Shown: positions 27,869-37,160 of the stretch, one piece after another
How positions within the stretch are numbered: position 1 is the stretch's first letter
Layout of the letters: each line of letters opens with the position of its first letter
Assembly (NCBI RefSeq): GCF_000218895.1
Contig: NC_015703.1
Span: forward strand, 3,733,001 to 3,797,000
DNA length: 64,000 nt
From: Runella slithyformis DSM 19594
Lineage (GTDB): Bacteria; Bacteroidota; Bacteroidia; Cytophagales; Spirosomataceae
Reading direction: 5' to 3'
Made by a program: the position numbers and the translations under genes
Notes under the pieces: model-generated
Seen by the model: only the letters and a program-made list of their open reading frames with translations
Databases searched by the model: none
Told to the model about the DNA's origin: nothing

Positions 27869-28663
27869 ATGAAACCTTTGAAAATCCTCATCATTGAAGA
27901 CGAGTTGGTAACCGCCTACGACTTGCGCGAGAGCTTAGAACAAGCAGGGAATGAGGTAACGGGCATTGCCCGAAACCTTTCCGGTGCGCTGCAACTTGTA
28001 CGTACCAATCCCCCTGATTTGGTATTGATAGACATTCACTTAGACCACTCCGCCGAAGACGGCATCGGGATTGCGCAACAGCTTTTAGAACGGCACAATA
28101 TGCCTATTATCTACCTTACAAGCCATTCGGAGCAGCACACCATTAGACGAGCGCAGCAGACTCGCCCGGCTGCGTATTTGTTGAAGCCTTTTCGGCATCA
28201 CGAGTTGGCCATTCAAATTGAGCTGGCGTACCTCAATTACCAAGCCACCCAAGACACCGCCCCTGACCCTTATATCTCAGAGAGTTTGTATTTGCCAATA
28301 AAGGAGGGGAAAGGCCACATGCGCGTCGTAAAAAATGAAGTGCTTTATATCAAAGCCAGCCGTGCTTACATGGAGGTATATTTGGTCACTACCTCCGAAA
28401 TGAAGTTATTCACGATGCCTTTGGGTCATGTCGCGCAGTTTTTTACGAGCAAAAATTTTTACCGCGTGTCGCAATCTATCTTAGTTAATCTCAACCACGT
28501 AGCGCAGCTTGAAAAAGGTTTTTTTTACGTAAGTGGACGCAAAGAAGGAGTGGCATTTGCAGAGAGTCAGTACCAAGCATTCAAAAAGCAGTTGGCCATC
28601 ATTCAAACTCCCAAAAACAACAACGGCACCAATGGAAATGATGCCTTTGCGCCCAAAATTTAA
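27869..28663 (+). CDS. LytTR-family response regulator
   Basis: A 264-residue response regulator. The receiver domain (residues 1-125) has the acidic pocket Glu10-Asp11, the phospho-acceptor Asp55 in LVLIDIHLD, Thr/Ser in IIYLTSHSE and Lys in AYLLKPFRHHE. A linker leads to a LytTR DNA-binding domain (about residues 145-250) with MRVVKNEVLYIKASRAYMEV and FYRVSQSILVNLNHVAQLEK. It is 10 bases downstream of the histidine kinase and surely its partner. LytTR proteins bind direct repeats ahead of target promoters; the divergent AT-rich gene run next door is a plausible target. Confidence 0.93.
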   Translation: MKPLKILIIEDELVTAYDLRESLEQAGNEVTGIARNLSGALQLVRTNPPDLVLIDIHLDHSAEDGIGIAQQLLERHNMPIIYLTSHSEQHTIRRAQQTRPAAYLLKPFRHHELAIQIELAYLNYQATQDTAPDPYISESLYLPIKEGKGHMRVVKNEVLYIKASRAYMEVYLVTTSEMKLFTMPLGHVAQFFTSKNFYRVSQSILVNLNHVAQLEKGFFYVSGRKEGVAFAESQYQAFKKQLAIIQTPKNNNGTNGNDAFAPKI

Positions 28664-28842
28664 TCGTACTGTATAATCATACATGACTATATTAAAGTAA
28701 AAAATATTAATAAGTTAATTCCTTTTTTCACCGCATTTATAGTCAAAGCTTGCTAAAAGATCCGCATGTCGATTTTCGGGCGATGTAACTCGGTAACCTG
28801 ATTTACGCCTAAACATGATTTGTCAACCGAATAACCCCACGC

Positions 28843-31410
28843 TCACCGCATAAACTCCACCTTCTCCCCAGCCTTCAAAACCGCATTTGCCGCTAACTCA
28901 TGCACTTTTTTATTCCCAATCTGTACCGTTTGAACGGGTAATTGCCCGTGCAAAACGGTGAGGGTGGTTTTGAGTTGGGTACCTTGTTTTTGCTTCGTGC
29001 AGGTGCCCCACGCGTAGCCGTTGGACCAGAAAAAGGTGCCGGGTTGGTCGTTGAAATGAAGGGTTTTTTCTACGCCAGAGTATTGAAAACCACTCAACGC
29101 CAGCGTGGAAGCCCAGCTGATCATGGCGCGGGCGTAGTGGTGGCCGCATTCGGCTTCGTCGAAGGGGCTGCGCTTGGCTCCGTCGTAGCGGTAGCGGATG
29201 TTTTGGATGCATTTGAGGCCATCGTCCGTCATGTTTTCGTAGAGCATTCCGATGGCGGCGGTGTATTCAAAGCCCGTCATCACTTCGGCAAAATACGGGA
29301 ACGGCACCGTGGGGCGGCCTTTGGGCCAGCTTGCCATGAGCAACGCTGGCTCATCGGCCAAGGCGTAGGAGCGCATGTTGTTGAAATGCTCGGTCAGCGT
29401 GGCGCGGTAGTTGTATTTCAGAATGGATTTCAGCGAGGTCTGCACGTTTTGTGGTTTGACCAAATAGCCCAAGCCGCACACGTGCGCCATGAATTGTCCC
29501 ACCAATTGATCCACCAAACAGCCTTTGGCCAACTGAAATGGCGGAAAATCACCCTGCGTGCTGTTCCATCCCGAAACCGTGCCCTTGGCAAATTTGCGGC
29601 CTACGGGCGACATCACCTGTTGCTCGTAATATTCGCCGTTGAACAACTGTTGGTCGGCCCACGTGCTGCCGCTTTGAAACAGGGTTTTGCATTGCTGCGC
29701 AAAAGCGGCATCGTGTAGGGCTTCGGCCATCTTTTCGGCGGCTTTCAACGCCCCCAAATACCAGATCTGCATCTGCGGATTGGGCCCGAAATATTCCACA
29801 TCCATGGTGTTGTGCTGCGCCCCGTCCATGACGCCGTCGAGGTTGCCGTCCCAACCGTCGGGTACCCACGCGAAGGCCAGCGCGCGTTTGATTTTCGGCC
29901 AGTTTTTTTGCAGAAAAGCGGTATTGCCCGACAGTTGCCAATCGCGGTAAAACTTCATAATCGTACCCATTTGCCCGTCGGCGGCGGCCATGCCGTTGCC
30001 CGCGCCTTTGTTGAGCGGCAGTCCCACCCGAAACTGCATGATGCCCGAGGTGCTGTCGAGGGCGTAGTTAAACTCCACGTCGCGCATGGTTTGGGCCAGA
30101 TCACCGAACAAAAAGGCCGTAGCCTGCTCGTAGTTCCACACGTGCGTACACGAACCCGCACACGAGCCTTCGCTGTCCATGACACCTTCCCAGCCAAACA
30201 TGCGTCCGTCTTCGGTGCGGAACACGGTTTGGGAGCGCAACGTGCTGAGATTGAACAGCGCCGCTTCTTTGACGGCTTCGGGGTAGCTGCTTTTGAGGAA
30301 ACTGTTGACAAACAGCAACGTCTCGTTTTCGAGTTGGGGCAATTGCGGCACGGCCTTTTCGGCCACATCCCACGCGTCGGCATAGCGGGTGGTGTAGTAG
30401 TTGCCCACGCGCTCTTTCGACCACGCAAAGCGGTTGGGAAAATGCCACGTGATGAAAAACGTAAACGACTCGGTCTGTTTGGGCTGAATGGTTTTCTTTA
30501 CCGCCAGCGACGCCATCGGGTCTTCGTCGGCCACGGTGGTTTTTTCGGTCAGTTTTCCGTCGTCCGTAAAATCATCCCAAAAATCCAGCAAGGCATTTTC
30601 CCAGGCGTTGGGCACCGAAGAGGTGCGGTAGCTAACGTCACCCACGGCGTTGGTACTCAGCGCAATGGTTCCCCAGGCGGGGTCGGCTTTGTCCACACCG
30701 TCGGAATACATAAAAATGCCCTGACCGGTTTTTCCCTGCCGAAACTGATTTTTGTTCTGCTTCGCGCCCGATGGATTAACCTCGCCTTTCCACGATTTGG
30801 AACCTTTGGAGCCGTCTTTCCCCACAAAATTACGCATAGACCCCGCCACCGAAACCGTCAGCGGTTGGTTGGAGGTATTGGTCACTTCATAGGTCAGGGC
30901 CGCCATCGGAATCCCGCTGCGCTCGGCGTCGCCGGGAATGAGCGGATTAAAGGCTTTGATCTGAACGCTGATGGGCAGTTTTTCGTCCGACAAATTCACC
31001 TGTCCAAACGGATACGCCGCGTCAAAGCTCGCTTTGGCAAAGCGCGGCAGTCCGTGATGGTCCACGGGGCGCCCTTCCATGTGCTGGTACTCATGGGTTT
31101 CGAGCGGGCCGATGAGGGCTTTGGCCTGCGCCTTTTCCGTTGGTTTTTTGACGTAAATGGCAAAGAACGGGGCCATATTGCCGGGCAGGGTGGTGCTGAA
31201 CCCTTTGCCCGGGCGGTTCATGATCTCCCAATCCTGCAATTGTCCGCGCCCGCCCAGCGACACCGTACCTGTACCGATGCCGCCGATGGGTAGGGCGATG
31301 CGGGTGAGGTGCTGTTGGTCGTAATGCTTCAGCATCGGCCACTTTTGGGGTTTCCAAGGGGTTTGGGCGAGGGCTTGGGTAGCGAAGAGGAGGAAAAAGA
31401 GTTTTTTCAT
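28843..31410 (-). CDS. Exported GH116-family glycoside hydrolase (glucosylceramidase-like)
   Basis: An 855-residue protein with a signal peptide (MKKLFFLLFATQALAQ). The N-terminal beta domain begins RIALPIGGIGTGTVSLGGRG, the GBA2/GH116 N-terminal signature. An (alpha/alpha)6 catalytic domain follows with MFGWEGVMDSEG, HVWNYEQATAFLFGDLAQ, and the conserved AQHNTMDVEYFGPNPQMQIW whose Asp537 is equivalent to the HNTYD acid/base of GH116. Members hydrolyse beta-glucosides, beta-xylosides or glucosylceramide. Export suggests action in the periplasm or outside. A long open frame on the opposite strand is a composition shadow. It is flanked by an intergenic repeat and a relic of a DUF6786 gene. Confidence 0.88.
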   Translation of the reverse strand: MKKLFFLLFATQALAQTPWKPQKWPMLKHYDQQHLTRIALPIGGIGTGTVSLGGRGQLQDWEIMNRPGKGFSTTLPGNMAPFFAIYVKKPTEKAQAKALIGPLETHEYQHMEGRPVDHHGLPRFAKASFDAAYPFGQVNLSDEKLPISVQIKAFNPLIPGDAERSGIPMAALTYEVTNTSNQPLTVSVAGSMRNFVGKDGSKGSKSWKGEVNPSGAKQNKNQFRQGKTGQGIFMYSDGVDKADPAWGTIALSTNAVGDVSYRTSSVPNAWENALLDFWDDFTDDGKLTEKTTVADEDPMASLAVKKTIQPKQTESFTFFITWHFPNRFAWSKERVGNYYTTRYADAWDVAEKAVPQLPQLENETLLFVNSFLKSSYPEAVKEAALFNLSTLRSQTVFRTEDGRMFGWEGVMDSEGSCAGSCTHVWNYEQATAFLFGDLAQTMRDVEFNYALDSTSGIMQFRVGLPLNKGAGNGMAAADGQMGTIMKFYRDWQLSGNTAFLQKNWPKIKRALAFAWVPDGWDGNLDGVMDGAQHNTMDVEYFGPNPQMQIWYLGALKAAEKMAEALHDAAFAQQCKTLFQSGSTWADQQLFNGEYYEQQVMSPVGRKFAKGTVSGWNSTQGDFPPFQLAKGCLVDQLVGQFMAHVCGLGYLVKPQNVQTSLKSILKYNYRATLTEHFNNMRSYALADEPALLMASWPKGRPTVPFPYFAEVMTGFEYTAAIGMLYENMTDDGLKCIQNIRYRYDGAKRSPFDEAECGHHYARAMISWASTLALSGFQYSGVEKTLHFNDQPGTFFWSNGYAWGTCTKQKQGTQLKTTLTVLHGQLPVQTVQIGNKKVHELAANAVLKAGEKVEFMR

Positions 31411-31429
31411 TTTGGCTTTTTTTTATTGT

Positions 31430-31533
31430 ACCACGGAGTGGCACAGAGCTTATACACAGAGTTTCACAGAGAAAACTTAGTGTAACTCCGTGCTAAACCG
31501 CTGCGGCGGGCCGCTCAGTGTAACTCTGTGGTT
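31430..31533. repeat. Intergenic palindromic repeat (CACAGAG/CTCTGTG type)
   Basis: The words accacggagt, cacagag (twice), aactccgtg and aactctgtggt are arranged as an imperfect large palindrome ahead of the GH116 gene. The same vocabulary appears at 5854-5940 and 51484-51538. It is probably a dispersed non-coding repeat with RNA-hairpin potential. Confidence 0.65.
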
Positions 31534-31546
31534 AAAAGAGTTTTAG

Positions 31547-31630
31547 TTAATGCTTCGTAATTTCTTCCAAACTCACGCCCGGCGTTCTCCTTACCACGGT
31601 ATTCATCGCTATTTTCCCAATTGCGCGTTC
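31547..31630 (-). pseudogene. 3' relic of a DUF6786-family gene
   Basis: On the minus strand this stretch reads IAMNTVVRRTPGVSLEEITKH and stop. It matches the last ~20 residues of the DUF6786 protein encoded at 33516-34814 (TALNAVARRMLGVSLEEISKH) position by position, with similar DNA (ttcttccaaactcacgcc is present in both). No intact gene precedes it: the frame upstream is replaced by the 3' end of the GNAT-nitrilase gene. It therefore looks like the leftover end of a paralogue or of a partial duplication. Confidence 0.75.
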
Positions 31631-31637
31631 GGCACCG

Positions 31638-33197
31638 TTACAGCGTGTCTTTCATTTCCTTTTTGTGAATGATCGAATAAATATCCGTTCTTCGGTCTTT
31701 TAAATTTCGAACACTTCCAAATTGATTTAATTCCCGTAACATATCAATATCAACGTCGGCAATTAAGATCATTTCGGTATTGGGGGTAGCTTCCGCTTTT
31801 ATTCCGTTGGTGGGAAACGAAAAATCGCAGGGAGTAAAAACCATGGATTGGGCATATTGAATATCCATGTTGTGCACCTTCGGTAAGTTGCCGACGCTGC
31901 CCGCAATGGCCACATAGCATTCATTTTCAATGGCTCGGGCCTGTGCGCAGTTTCTTACCCTTGAATAGCCGTTTTGGGTGTCGGTGAGGAAGGGCACAAA
32001 CAGAATATTCATGCCCTCATCGGCTAAAATACGGCTTAACTCAGGAAATTCAACATCATAACAAATAAGGATTCCTATTTTTCCGCAATCAGTATCAAAC
32101 GTTTTGATGGTGCTGCCGCCCTGCATTCCCCATACCTTTGCTTCATCCGGGGTTACGTGCAATTTTTCAAATCGTTCAATTCCCCCGTCTCTTTTGCATA
32201 GATATCCCACATTGTACAGATGGTGATCAACGACTTCCGGCATACTTCCTGTAATGATATTGATGTTGTACGAGATGGCAAGCTCAGAAAAACGGGTAAC
32301 GATGCGCTCCGTGTATTCGGCCAATTTTCGGATGGCTTCGGGCTCGGAGAGGTGATTGTAATCAGACATCAAGGGAGCATTGAAAAACTCCGGAAACAGC
32401 GCAAAATCAGACCGATAGCCCGATACCGCATCCACAAAGTATTCCACCTGCTGCATGAGCTCATCAAAGTTGTTGTACAGTCTCATCTGCCATTGGATCA
32501 GGCCCAATCGGATCACTGATTTTTTAAAGGCCGCCTGATCTGAACTTTTTTCATAATACACATTGTCCCACTCCAGCAGTACGGCATATTCATTGGAGTC
32601 GGTGTCGCCTTCCAGATAGCCTTGCAGGATTCGGGCCGGGTGAAAGTCGTTGGACAATTGAAAGTTTAAAACAGGGTCGTGAATTTCTTTGTTTCGTACC
32701 TTTTCAATGTACTCTTTGGGGGAGATGGTATCGGAATATTGATGGTAATTGGGGATTCGTCCCCCAAACACAATGCCTTTCAGGTTTAATTTCTCACAAA
32801 GTTCTTTTCGGTAATCATACAGGCGCCTTCCCAGTCGCAGGCCGCGAAATTTGGGTTTAATAAATACATCAATTCCGTACAAAACATCGCCTTTGTTGGT
32901 ATGGGTGTTAAAACTGTAATTTCCCGTTATGGCTTTGTACGTATGTTTGGATTCAACTTTATCGTAGTCTACAATAATGGATAACGCACATCCCGCCAGT
33001 TCGTTATCTACTCTGATACCCACTTGCCCTTCATGAAAAAGAGTGATCAATGTTTTGATGTGATGTTCTTTCCAATACGCGTTTGGCATAGTGGAATAGG
33101 TCTCAATCATGATTTCTTTGATCTCTTGGTAGTCTTCCTGGGTAAGAAAAACCAACTCAATATTCTCAATTGTTTTATTGTCTTTGTTTGTTTCCAT
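31638..33197 (-). CDS. GNAT acetyltransferase-nitrilase (carbon-nitrogen hydrolase) fusion
   Basis: A 519-residue two-domain cytosolic enzyme. Residues about 10-210 form a GNAT fold (IEIVFLTQEDYQEI-type start, GIDVFIKPKFRGLRLGRRLYDYR with the acetyl-CoA loop, LKGIVFGGRIPNY). Residues about 225-510 form a carbon-nitrogen hydrolase with the catalytic triad Glu270 (LFPEFFN), Lys345 (FEKLHVTPDE) and Cys379 (ILICYDVEFPEL). Fusions of these two domains are widespread, but the natural substrate is not established; amide hydrolysis plus N-acylation is the formal prediction. It is transcribed alone between the relic described above and an untranslated gap. Confidence 0.92.
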   Translation of the reverse strand: METNKDNKTIENIELVFLTQEDYQEIKEIMIETYSTMPNAYWKEHHIKTLITLFHEGQVGIRVDNELAGCALSIIVDYDKVESKHTYKAITGNYSFNTHTNKGDVLYGIDVFIKPKFRGLRLGRRLYDYRKELCEKLNLKGIVFGGRIPNYHQYSDTISPKEYIEKVRNKEIHDPVLNFQLSNDFHPARILQGYLEGDTDSNEYAVLLEWDNVYYEKSSDQAAFKKSVIRLGLIQWQMRLYNNFDELMQQVEYFVDAVSGYRSDFALFPEFFNAPLMSDYNHLSEPEAIRKLAEYTERIVTRFSELAISYNINIITGSMPEVVDHHLYNVGYLCKRDGGIERFEKLHVTPDEAKVWGMQGGSTIKTFDTDCGKIGILICYDVEFPELSRILADEGMNILFVPFLTDTQNGYSRVRNCAQARAIENECYVAIAGSVGNLPKVHNMDIQYAQSMVFTPCDFSFPTNGIKAEATPNTEMILIADVDIDMLRELNQFGSVRNLKDRRTDIYSIIHKKEMKDTL

Positions 33198-33515
33198 AAT
33201 GTGTTTTCTTCTTTTTGCCGGTCTTCGGCATGGTGTGTGTTTTGAGTGAGTGTCCTTTGTTAACTAATTGATTTTAAATAGTATAATCTGCCGATTATCT
33301 TGAATGAATATACGGTAACTGTCAAATATTCTACGTTGATATTCGTTAAAGTTGCGAACAATATACAGAAGAAACAAAGAACCGGTGCGGAAGTTTTCGT
33401 AACAAATAACGAACCCCGATACGGATAAACAGTGGCAGAAACTTGGTGCGCCACTTCCCCGAAAAATAAGTCGCCGATCACTAAGCAGGAGTCATCGACG
33501 CGAAAAATACCCAAT
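33198..33515. other. Intergenic region without recognisable gene
   Basis: About 320 AT-rich bases between the GNAT-nitrilase start and the DUF6786 stop. A minus-strand frame (33260-33514) has no family signature, no plausible upstream leader and unusual composition, so it is not called. The right side should hold the promoter of the GNAT-nitrilase gene. Confidence 0.5.
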
Positions 33516-34814
33516 TTAATGCTTCGAGATCTCTTCCAAACTCACGCCCAGCATTCTCCTTGCCACGGCGTTCAGCGCCGTTTTATCGCCTTCAAAGTGG
33601 TACGTGCGGCTGCGGTGGGTGAGGGTTTCGCCTTTTTTGAGGGCTTTGGCGGGGGAGGAGGATTCCAGTTCGTAAAACGGGCCCATTTGGGTGCCGTCTT
33701 CGACGGGACCGTCGTTGTAAGAATTGGCGGCGTCGCCTTTGAAGGGTTCTTTCTGGATTTCCCACATGGAGTTGACGTAGTCGCCGGTGGGATCTAAATC
33801 GTAGGTGACAATGGTTAATACGCCTTTTTCGGAATCATAACTACCCATCACAGGCTTGGCAATGCTCGGCGGCAGACCGATCTTGCTGCGGTGTTTGCCG
33901 TCGGCTTTGAAGTACAACACGCTGTCTTCGATGATGAGGCGCTCGGCGGGGACTTTGCCGAAATAGCTGTCGTTGATCTTGCCTTTGTGGTCAGTTCCTC
34001 CTACAAACGGCACTACCACGGTGGTTTGGGGTGTAGGGTTAAACATGCCCAAAATCCAGATAGAAAGCAATCCCGTTTCTTTTTTCCAGTCGGCTCCTTG
34101 GTTGGTGATTTTATTGATGCTTTCGTAGGCGACCGTTTTTACGTCTCGAAGCGGAAAATTGATGGCCGTTTCCACTTCTACTTTGCTGAGCGTTTCTACA
34201 CTGCGGTCAATGACGATGTTGAATGTTGTGCCTGAATAATTGGTCAGCGAAGCGGTTTTGCGAAATACTGCTTTGGATTTGTCGGAAGAAACTACCTCAA
34301 ACGGCTCGGAATCAAGGACGCCCGGGACCTGCCAATCGTCGAACACGAATTGTTTGCCCTGCTGAAAATAAATGGAAAACTGCCCGCCTTCCGGGCCGAT
34401 CCAAAAGCGGTCTTCGCCGCCGAAGGCGCTCATGTGCGGTGTAAATTTGCCCGATTCGAGGAGTTTATAGTTCAACCATCCGTAGCTGTTGCCGGAGGTG
34501 CCGTTGGCGGTAGAGGTCATGACGCGTCCCTGCAACGCTCCGACCACGGCGACCTGCGCCGAGTCATCGTCGGGAGAAATAAGTACAAGGGGCTTTTGGT
34601 GTTTTTTTAAGAATTCGAGGTCAGCGCCGAAGGAATTTGCAGGAGAAGACATGGTTTCGTTTTTGGAAGATGAACAACTGATAAACAGAAAAATAAAAAC
34701 CGCACAGGCGATCCTGAGGAAAATGTAACATGTAAAAAAGCCGTTTTTGGGCGTGGGTTTAACCTCTACAATTGCGGGAGGGTGGGAAAGGTTGTTTTTG
34801 GAAGATAGAAACAT
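33516..34814 (-). CDS. DUF6786-family lipoprotein
   Basis: A 432-residue protein. A long N-terminal region precedes a lipoprotein signal (FLRIACAVFIFLFISCSSSK), so translation may start downstream of 34814; no better ATG is visible. The mature chain is beta-rich: LVLISPDDDSAQVAVVGALQ, GRVMTSTANGTSGNSYGWLN, EDRFWIGPEGGQFSIYFQQG, and LPPSIAKPVMGSYDSEKGVL. The pattern resembles the galactose-mutarotase-like supersandwich and matches proteins labelled DUF6786. Function unknown; a sugar-associated role is suggested by the fold and the neighbouring glycosidase. A second, nearly lost copy of its 3' end lies at 31547-31630. It follows the DUF4932-like gene by 15 bases. Confidence 0.7.
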   Translation of the reverse strand: MFLSSKNNLSHPPAIVEVKPTPKNGFFTCYIFLRIACAVFIFLFISCSSSKNETMSSPANSFGADLEFLKKHQKPLVLISPDDDSAQVAVVGALQGRVMTSTANGTSGNSYGWLNYKLLESGKFTPHMSAFGGEDRFWIGPEGGQFSIYFQQGKQFVFDDWQVPGVLDSEPFEVVSSDKSKAVFRKTASLTNYSGTTFNIVIDRSVETLSKVEVETAINFPLRDVKTVAYESINKITNQGADWKKETGLLSIWILGMFNPTPQTTVVVPFVGGTDHKGKINDSYFGKVPAERLIIEDSVLYFKADGKHRSKIGLPPSIAKPVMGSYDSEKGVLTIVTYDLDPTGDYVNSMWEIQKEPFKGDAANSYNDGPVEDGTQMGPFYELESSSPAKALKKGETLTHRSRTYHFEGDKTALNAVARRMLGVSLEEISKH

Positions 34815-34829
34815 AGCGGTAGGAAAGGG

Positions 34830-35981
34830 TTAAGGTTGTTTTTTAAGCCATTCGATGACGGCGGGGTACAAATCGGCCACGGTTTGGTTGGGCGCACGAT
34901 TTTTGTAGCAATTTAGCACAAATTGGTTGAACTCCCTGAACCGATGAAAACCGCGGCCGTTGACCATAAAATCTTCTTCTTTTTTGTTGATTTTCTCAAA
35001 ATCTTCGGGACTGAAATTGTCGTAAGCATAAAGGCTGAAAGTAGCCCAGGTCATGTATTCGTTGAAGGTCAAATAGGCCGATTCATACATGCCTTTATTA
35101 CCTGCTTTGGTTTGGTTCCATTTTTTCCAATCAGGCATGGCGGCTTCTACCTGCCTGCGGTAGGTATCCGTGACGGGGTTGACGTAGTTGTGGTCTATTT
35201 CGGTAAAAACCATCCGCGACCAGGCCCCTTCTTTTTCGGCTTCAGTGCGGGTATCAGGCAGGTCATTGGGGGCAGTGACAAACATGAGGGTTTGTCGAAA
35301 GCCTTTGTTGGCTACCCGAAATGTGAAATGAAAGCCGCCATCCATGGCAGTCAAAAAGATTTTATAGCTGTCATAACGCGCCGGAAACTGACTTTCTGCC
35401 CATTTCCACATCTTTTGCATGGGCATAAACCGGTCAGCACGGCCTATTTGCCGTTGGTAGTAGTCTTTTTGTTGGGCATAAAAAGACCGAAAATTTGATT
35501 TTTCTACAAAATCGCGCAGGAGGGCGGGGCGGTCGGCGAGTCCCAATGTAATGGCATTGATGGGAAATCTGCTTTGATAGATTTCGTTGTTAATCAGCTT
35601 ATTATTAGCCGTAAAACTACGCATAATGGCGTCTTTGCGGAATTGAAGGTAGTTGTAACTGCCCAATTTATTCATTTTTTTGGCAACGTACTTTACCATT
35701 GGGTGACTTTTGAAGGGGGCGAAATGAGCTTTGACGGCTTGTACGTAAGGGTCTTTGTCGTTCAACACATTGCGATAGCCCGTGAGTGCGACCAAAATAG
35801 CGCTCAATTCGTAGGCTTCGGGTATCTCGATGGTAGCTTGTTGGCGATTTTGGCGTTGATATTCGGCTGAAAAACGGGCTTTAGGTGCCAAAGGATTACC
35901 GCAGGAGGTACACACAATCCCGAATAAGAAGGCGACAACGAGAAGCTTTAACGTAAAAAATGGATTTTTTTGAATAGTCAT
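34830..35981 (-). CDS. DUF4932-like lipoprotein
   Basis: A 383-residue exported protein. The start at 35981 (MTIQKNPFFTLKLLVVAFLFGIVC) gives a good lipoprotein signal ending TSC; the frame continues 31 codons upstream without purpose. The mature chain is helical with IPEAYELSAILVALTGYRN, SYNYLQFRKDAIM, and a central motif VFTEIDHNYVNPVTDTY whose Glu/His/Asn are reminiscent of the zinc-binding EFxHxFVNP segment of DUF4932. That family has been considered a possible metalloprotease-like fold, but a full HExxH is absent here. Cotranscription with DUF6786 is likely. Confidence 0.55.
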   Translation of the reverse strand: MTIQKNPFFTLKLLVVAFLFGIVCTSCGNPLAPKARFSAEYQRQNRQQATIEIPEAYELSAILVALTGYRNVLNDKDPYVQAVKAHFAPFKSHPMVKYVAKKMNKLGSYNYLQFRKDAIMRSFTANNKLINNEIYQSRFPINAITLGLADRPALLRDFVEKSNFRSFYAQQKDYYQRQIGRADRFMPMQKMWKWAESQFPARYDSYKIFLTAMDGGFHFTFRVANKGFRQTLMFVTAPNDLPDTRTEAEKEGAWSRMVFTEIDHNYVNPVTDTYRRQVEAAMPDWKKWNQTKAGNKGMYESAYLTFNEYMTWATFSLYAYDNFSPEDFEKINKKEEDFMVNGRGFHRFREFNQFVLNCYKNRAPNQTVADLYPAVIEWLKKQP

Positions 35982-36086
35982 TTGTGCAGGATTTACTGGC
36001 AATTTTATCCATTTTTCATTGGTAAAACCAAACGAATTATCTCCTTTCAACAAAAACTTAAGGCCATGCTTCATGCGTAACTGCCT

Positions 36087-37160
36087 TTATAAAATACTCA
36101 ATCCTGCCAACCTTCGGGTTTGATGGAGTTCGGTTTTTCCGCGCAGAGCACGGTGCGGAGTTTCGGGAGGGATTGGGGGGGGGCGTCCGTAAAGCCCTCT
36201 GAACAGCCCGATGGGTGCTCCCGGGTTGGTGATGCGTTGGAGCCAATACAGCGTTTTGTACGTCGAAGAGGCTGAAAAATACCCTACGACGATTTCTCTG
36301 TCATTGGCTACATTTTTAACGTTTCCGACGGGAGCCGCAGGCGGCGTATCGGTTAGGGTGCCGGTGCGTTGGGTTTGGTCGGCCAGTAGTTTGTAGTGGC
36401 GATACGCGCCGGGGATAAGTGAAAATTGACGAATTTCTACCAAACAGGCAATGTCCTGAAAGTAAGGGACTTTCGCTACGCGCTTGTCGACGACGGTGCG
36501 CCCGTTATTGTATAGGCTACTCGCGGCGTCGACCTCGCAGTTCTGAATGATCTTCCAACACATTGGTTCGCAATACAGATCCTGAAAATCACCCACCTGA
36601 CAATATTCCTGCCGTTCCCAGAGTTTCCACTGCCAGCGGTAATAATTGGTAGCATCGGCGGAGTCCTGAAAATCAATGTACACGTCATTGGCCGAGGTAA
36701 AACCTTTGATTGGGGTAACGGGTAGACTTTGCGCGTTGAACTGCTGATAGACTTTGGTGATGAGCACCACGGCCGGCATTGTTTCTGCCGAAGACTCGTA
36801 GCGCGTTCTGTCGGGCAGTTGGAAGCGTAATTGGTAACGGTGCCCTGCCTGACCCCTAAATTCAACGGGAGCGCTATATGTTCCGGGGATGGTTTCCCTT
36901 AAAGAAACGATTTGGGTGTCATCCACGACCGGTTCCATTTGGACTCCCGCAACGAATGGAGTCCCAAAACGTCCTGTGACCTTATCGGCGACAGAACGAC
37001 TGAGTTTGATGAACTGGGATTCGGGCAGAGCCGTGAGGGTCCCCTCGACCGTGAGCAGATCAAGGGTCGAGACAAAATCAGGCTCGTACAGGTCTACGCA
37101 ACCCACTACCACCCACACAACCGTAAGAGAGCCAAAGACAGACAACAGAAAGGTGCGCAT
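36087..37160 (-). CDS. DUF4249 lipoprotein with shifted C-terminus
   Basis: A 357-residue lipoprotein (LSVFGSLTVVWVVVGC) starting at the ATG at 37160, with the DUF4249 opening CVDLYEPDFVSTLDLLTVEGTLT. The domain is usually a partner of a TonB-linked transporter, though none is adjacent here. The current C-terminus (PPPIPPETPHRALRG...) looks unnatural. If the nine-G tract at 36175-36183 had eight, the frame would continue RPPQSLPKLRTVLCAEKPNS then IKPEGWQD and stop at 36098, which resembles the normal DUF4249 ending with a Cys and a KPxxW segment. The tract may be slippery, mutated or misread. Family call is firm; the ending is uncertain. Confidence 0.8.
   Translation of the reverse strand: MRTFLLSVFGSLTVVWVVVGCVDLYEPDFVSTLDLLTVEGTLTALPESQFIKLSRSVADKVTGRFGTPFVAGVQMEPVVDDTQIVSLRETIPGTYSAPVEFRGQAGHRYQLRFQLPDRTRYESSAETMPAVVLITKVYQQFNAQSLPVTPIKGFTSANDVYIDFQDSADATNYYRWQWKLWERQEYCQVGDFQDLYCEPMCWKIIQNCEVDAASSLYNNGRTVVDKRVAKVPYFQDIACLVEIRQFSLIPGAYRHYKLLADQTQRTGTLTDTPPAAPVGNVKNVANDREIVVGYFSASSTYKTLYWLQRITNPGAPIGLFRGLYGRPPPIPPETPHRALRGKTELHQTRRLAGLSIL
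36175..36183. repeat. Nine-G homopolymer inside the DUF4249 gene
   Basis: Run of nine G on the plus strand (C on the coding strand) near the 3' end of the DUF4249 gene. Its length decides between two different C-terminal frames, so it is a candidate slippage site. Confidence 0.9.

Noticed and set aside
29812-31293. 493-codon open frame on the plus strand
   Set aside because: Lies entirely antisense to the GH116 gene; His/Arg/Gly-rich composition and no domain signature, so it is a GC-driven shadow.
33260-33514. 84-codon minus-strand frame in an intergenic gap
   Set aside because: No family pattern and no clear ribosome-binding context; composition like non-coding DNA.
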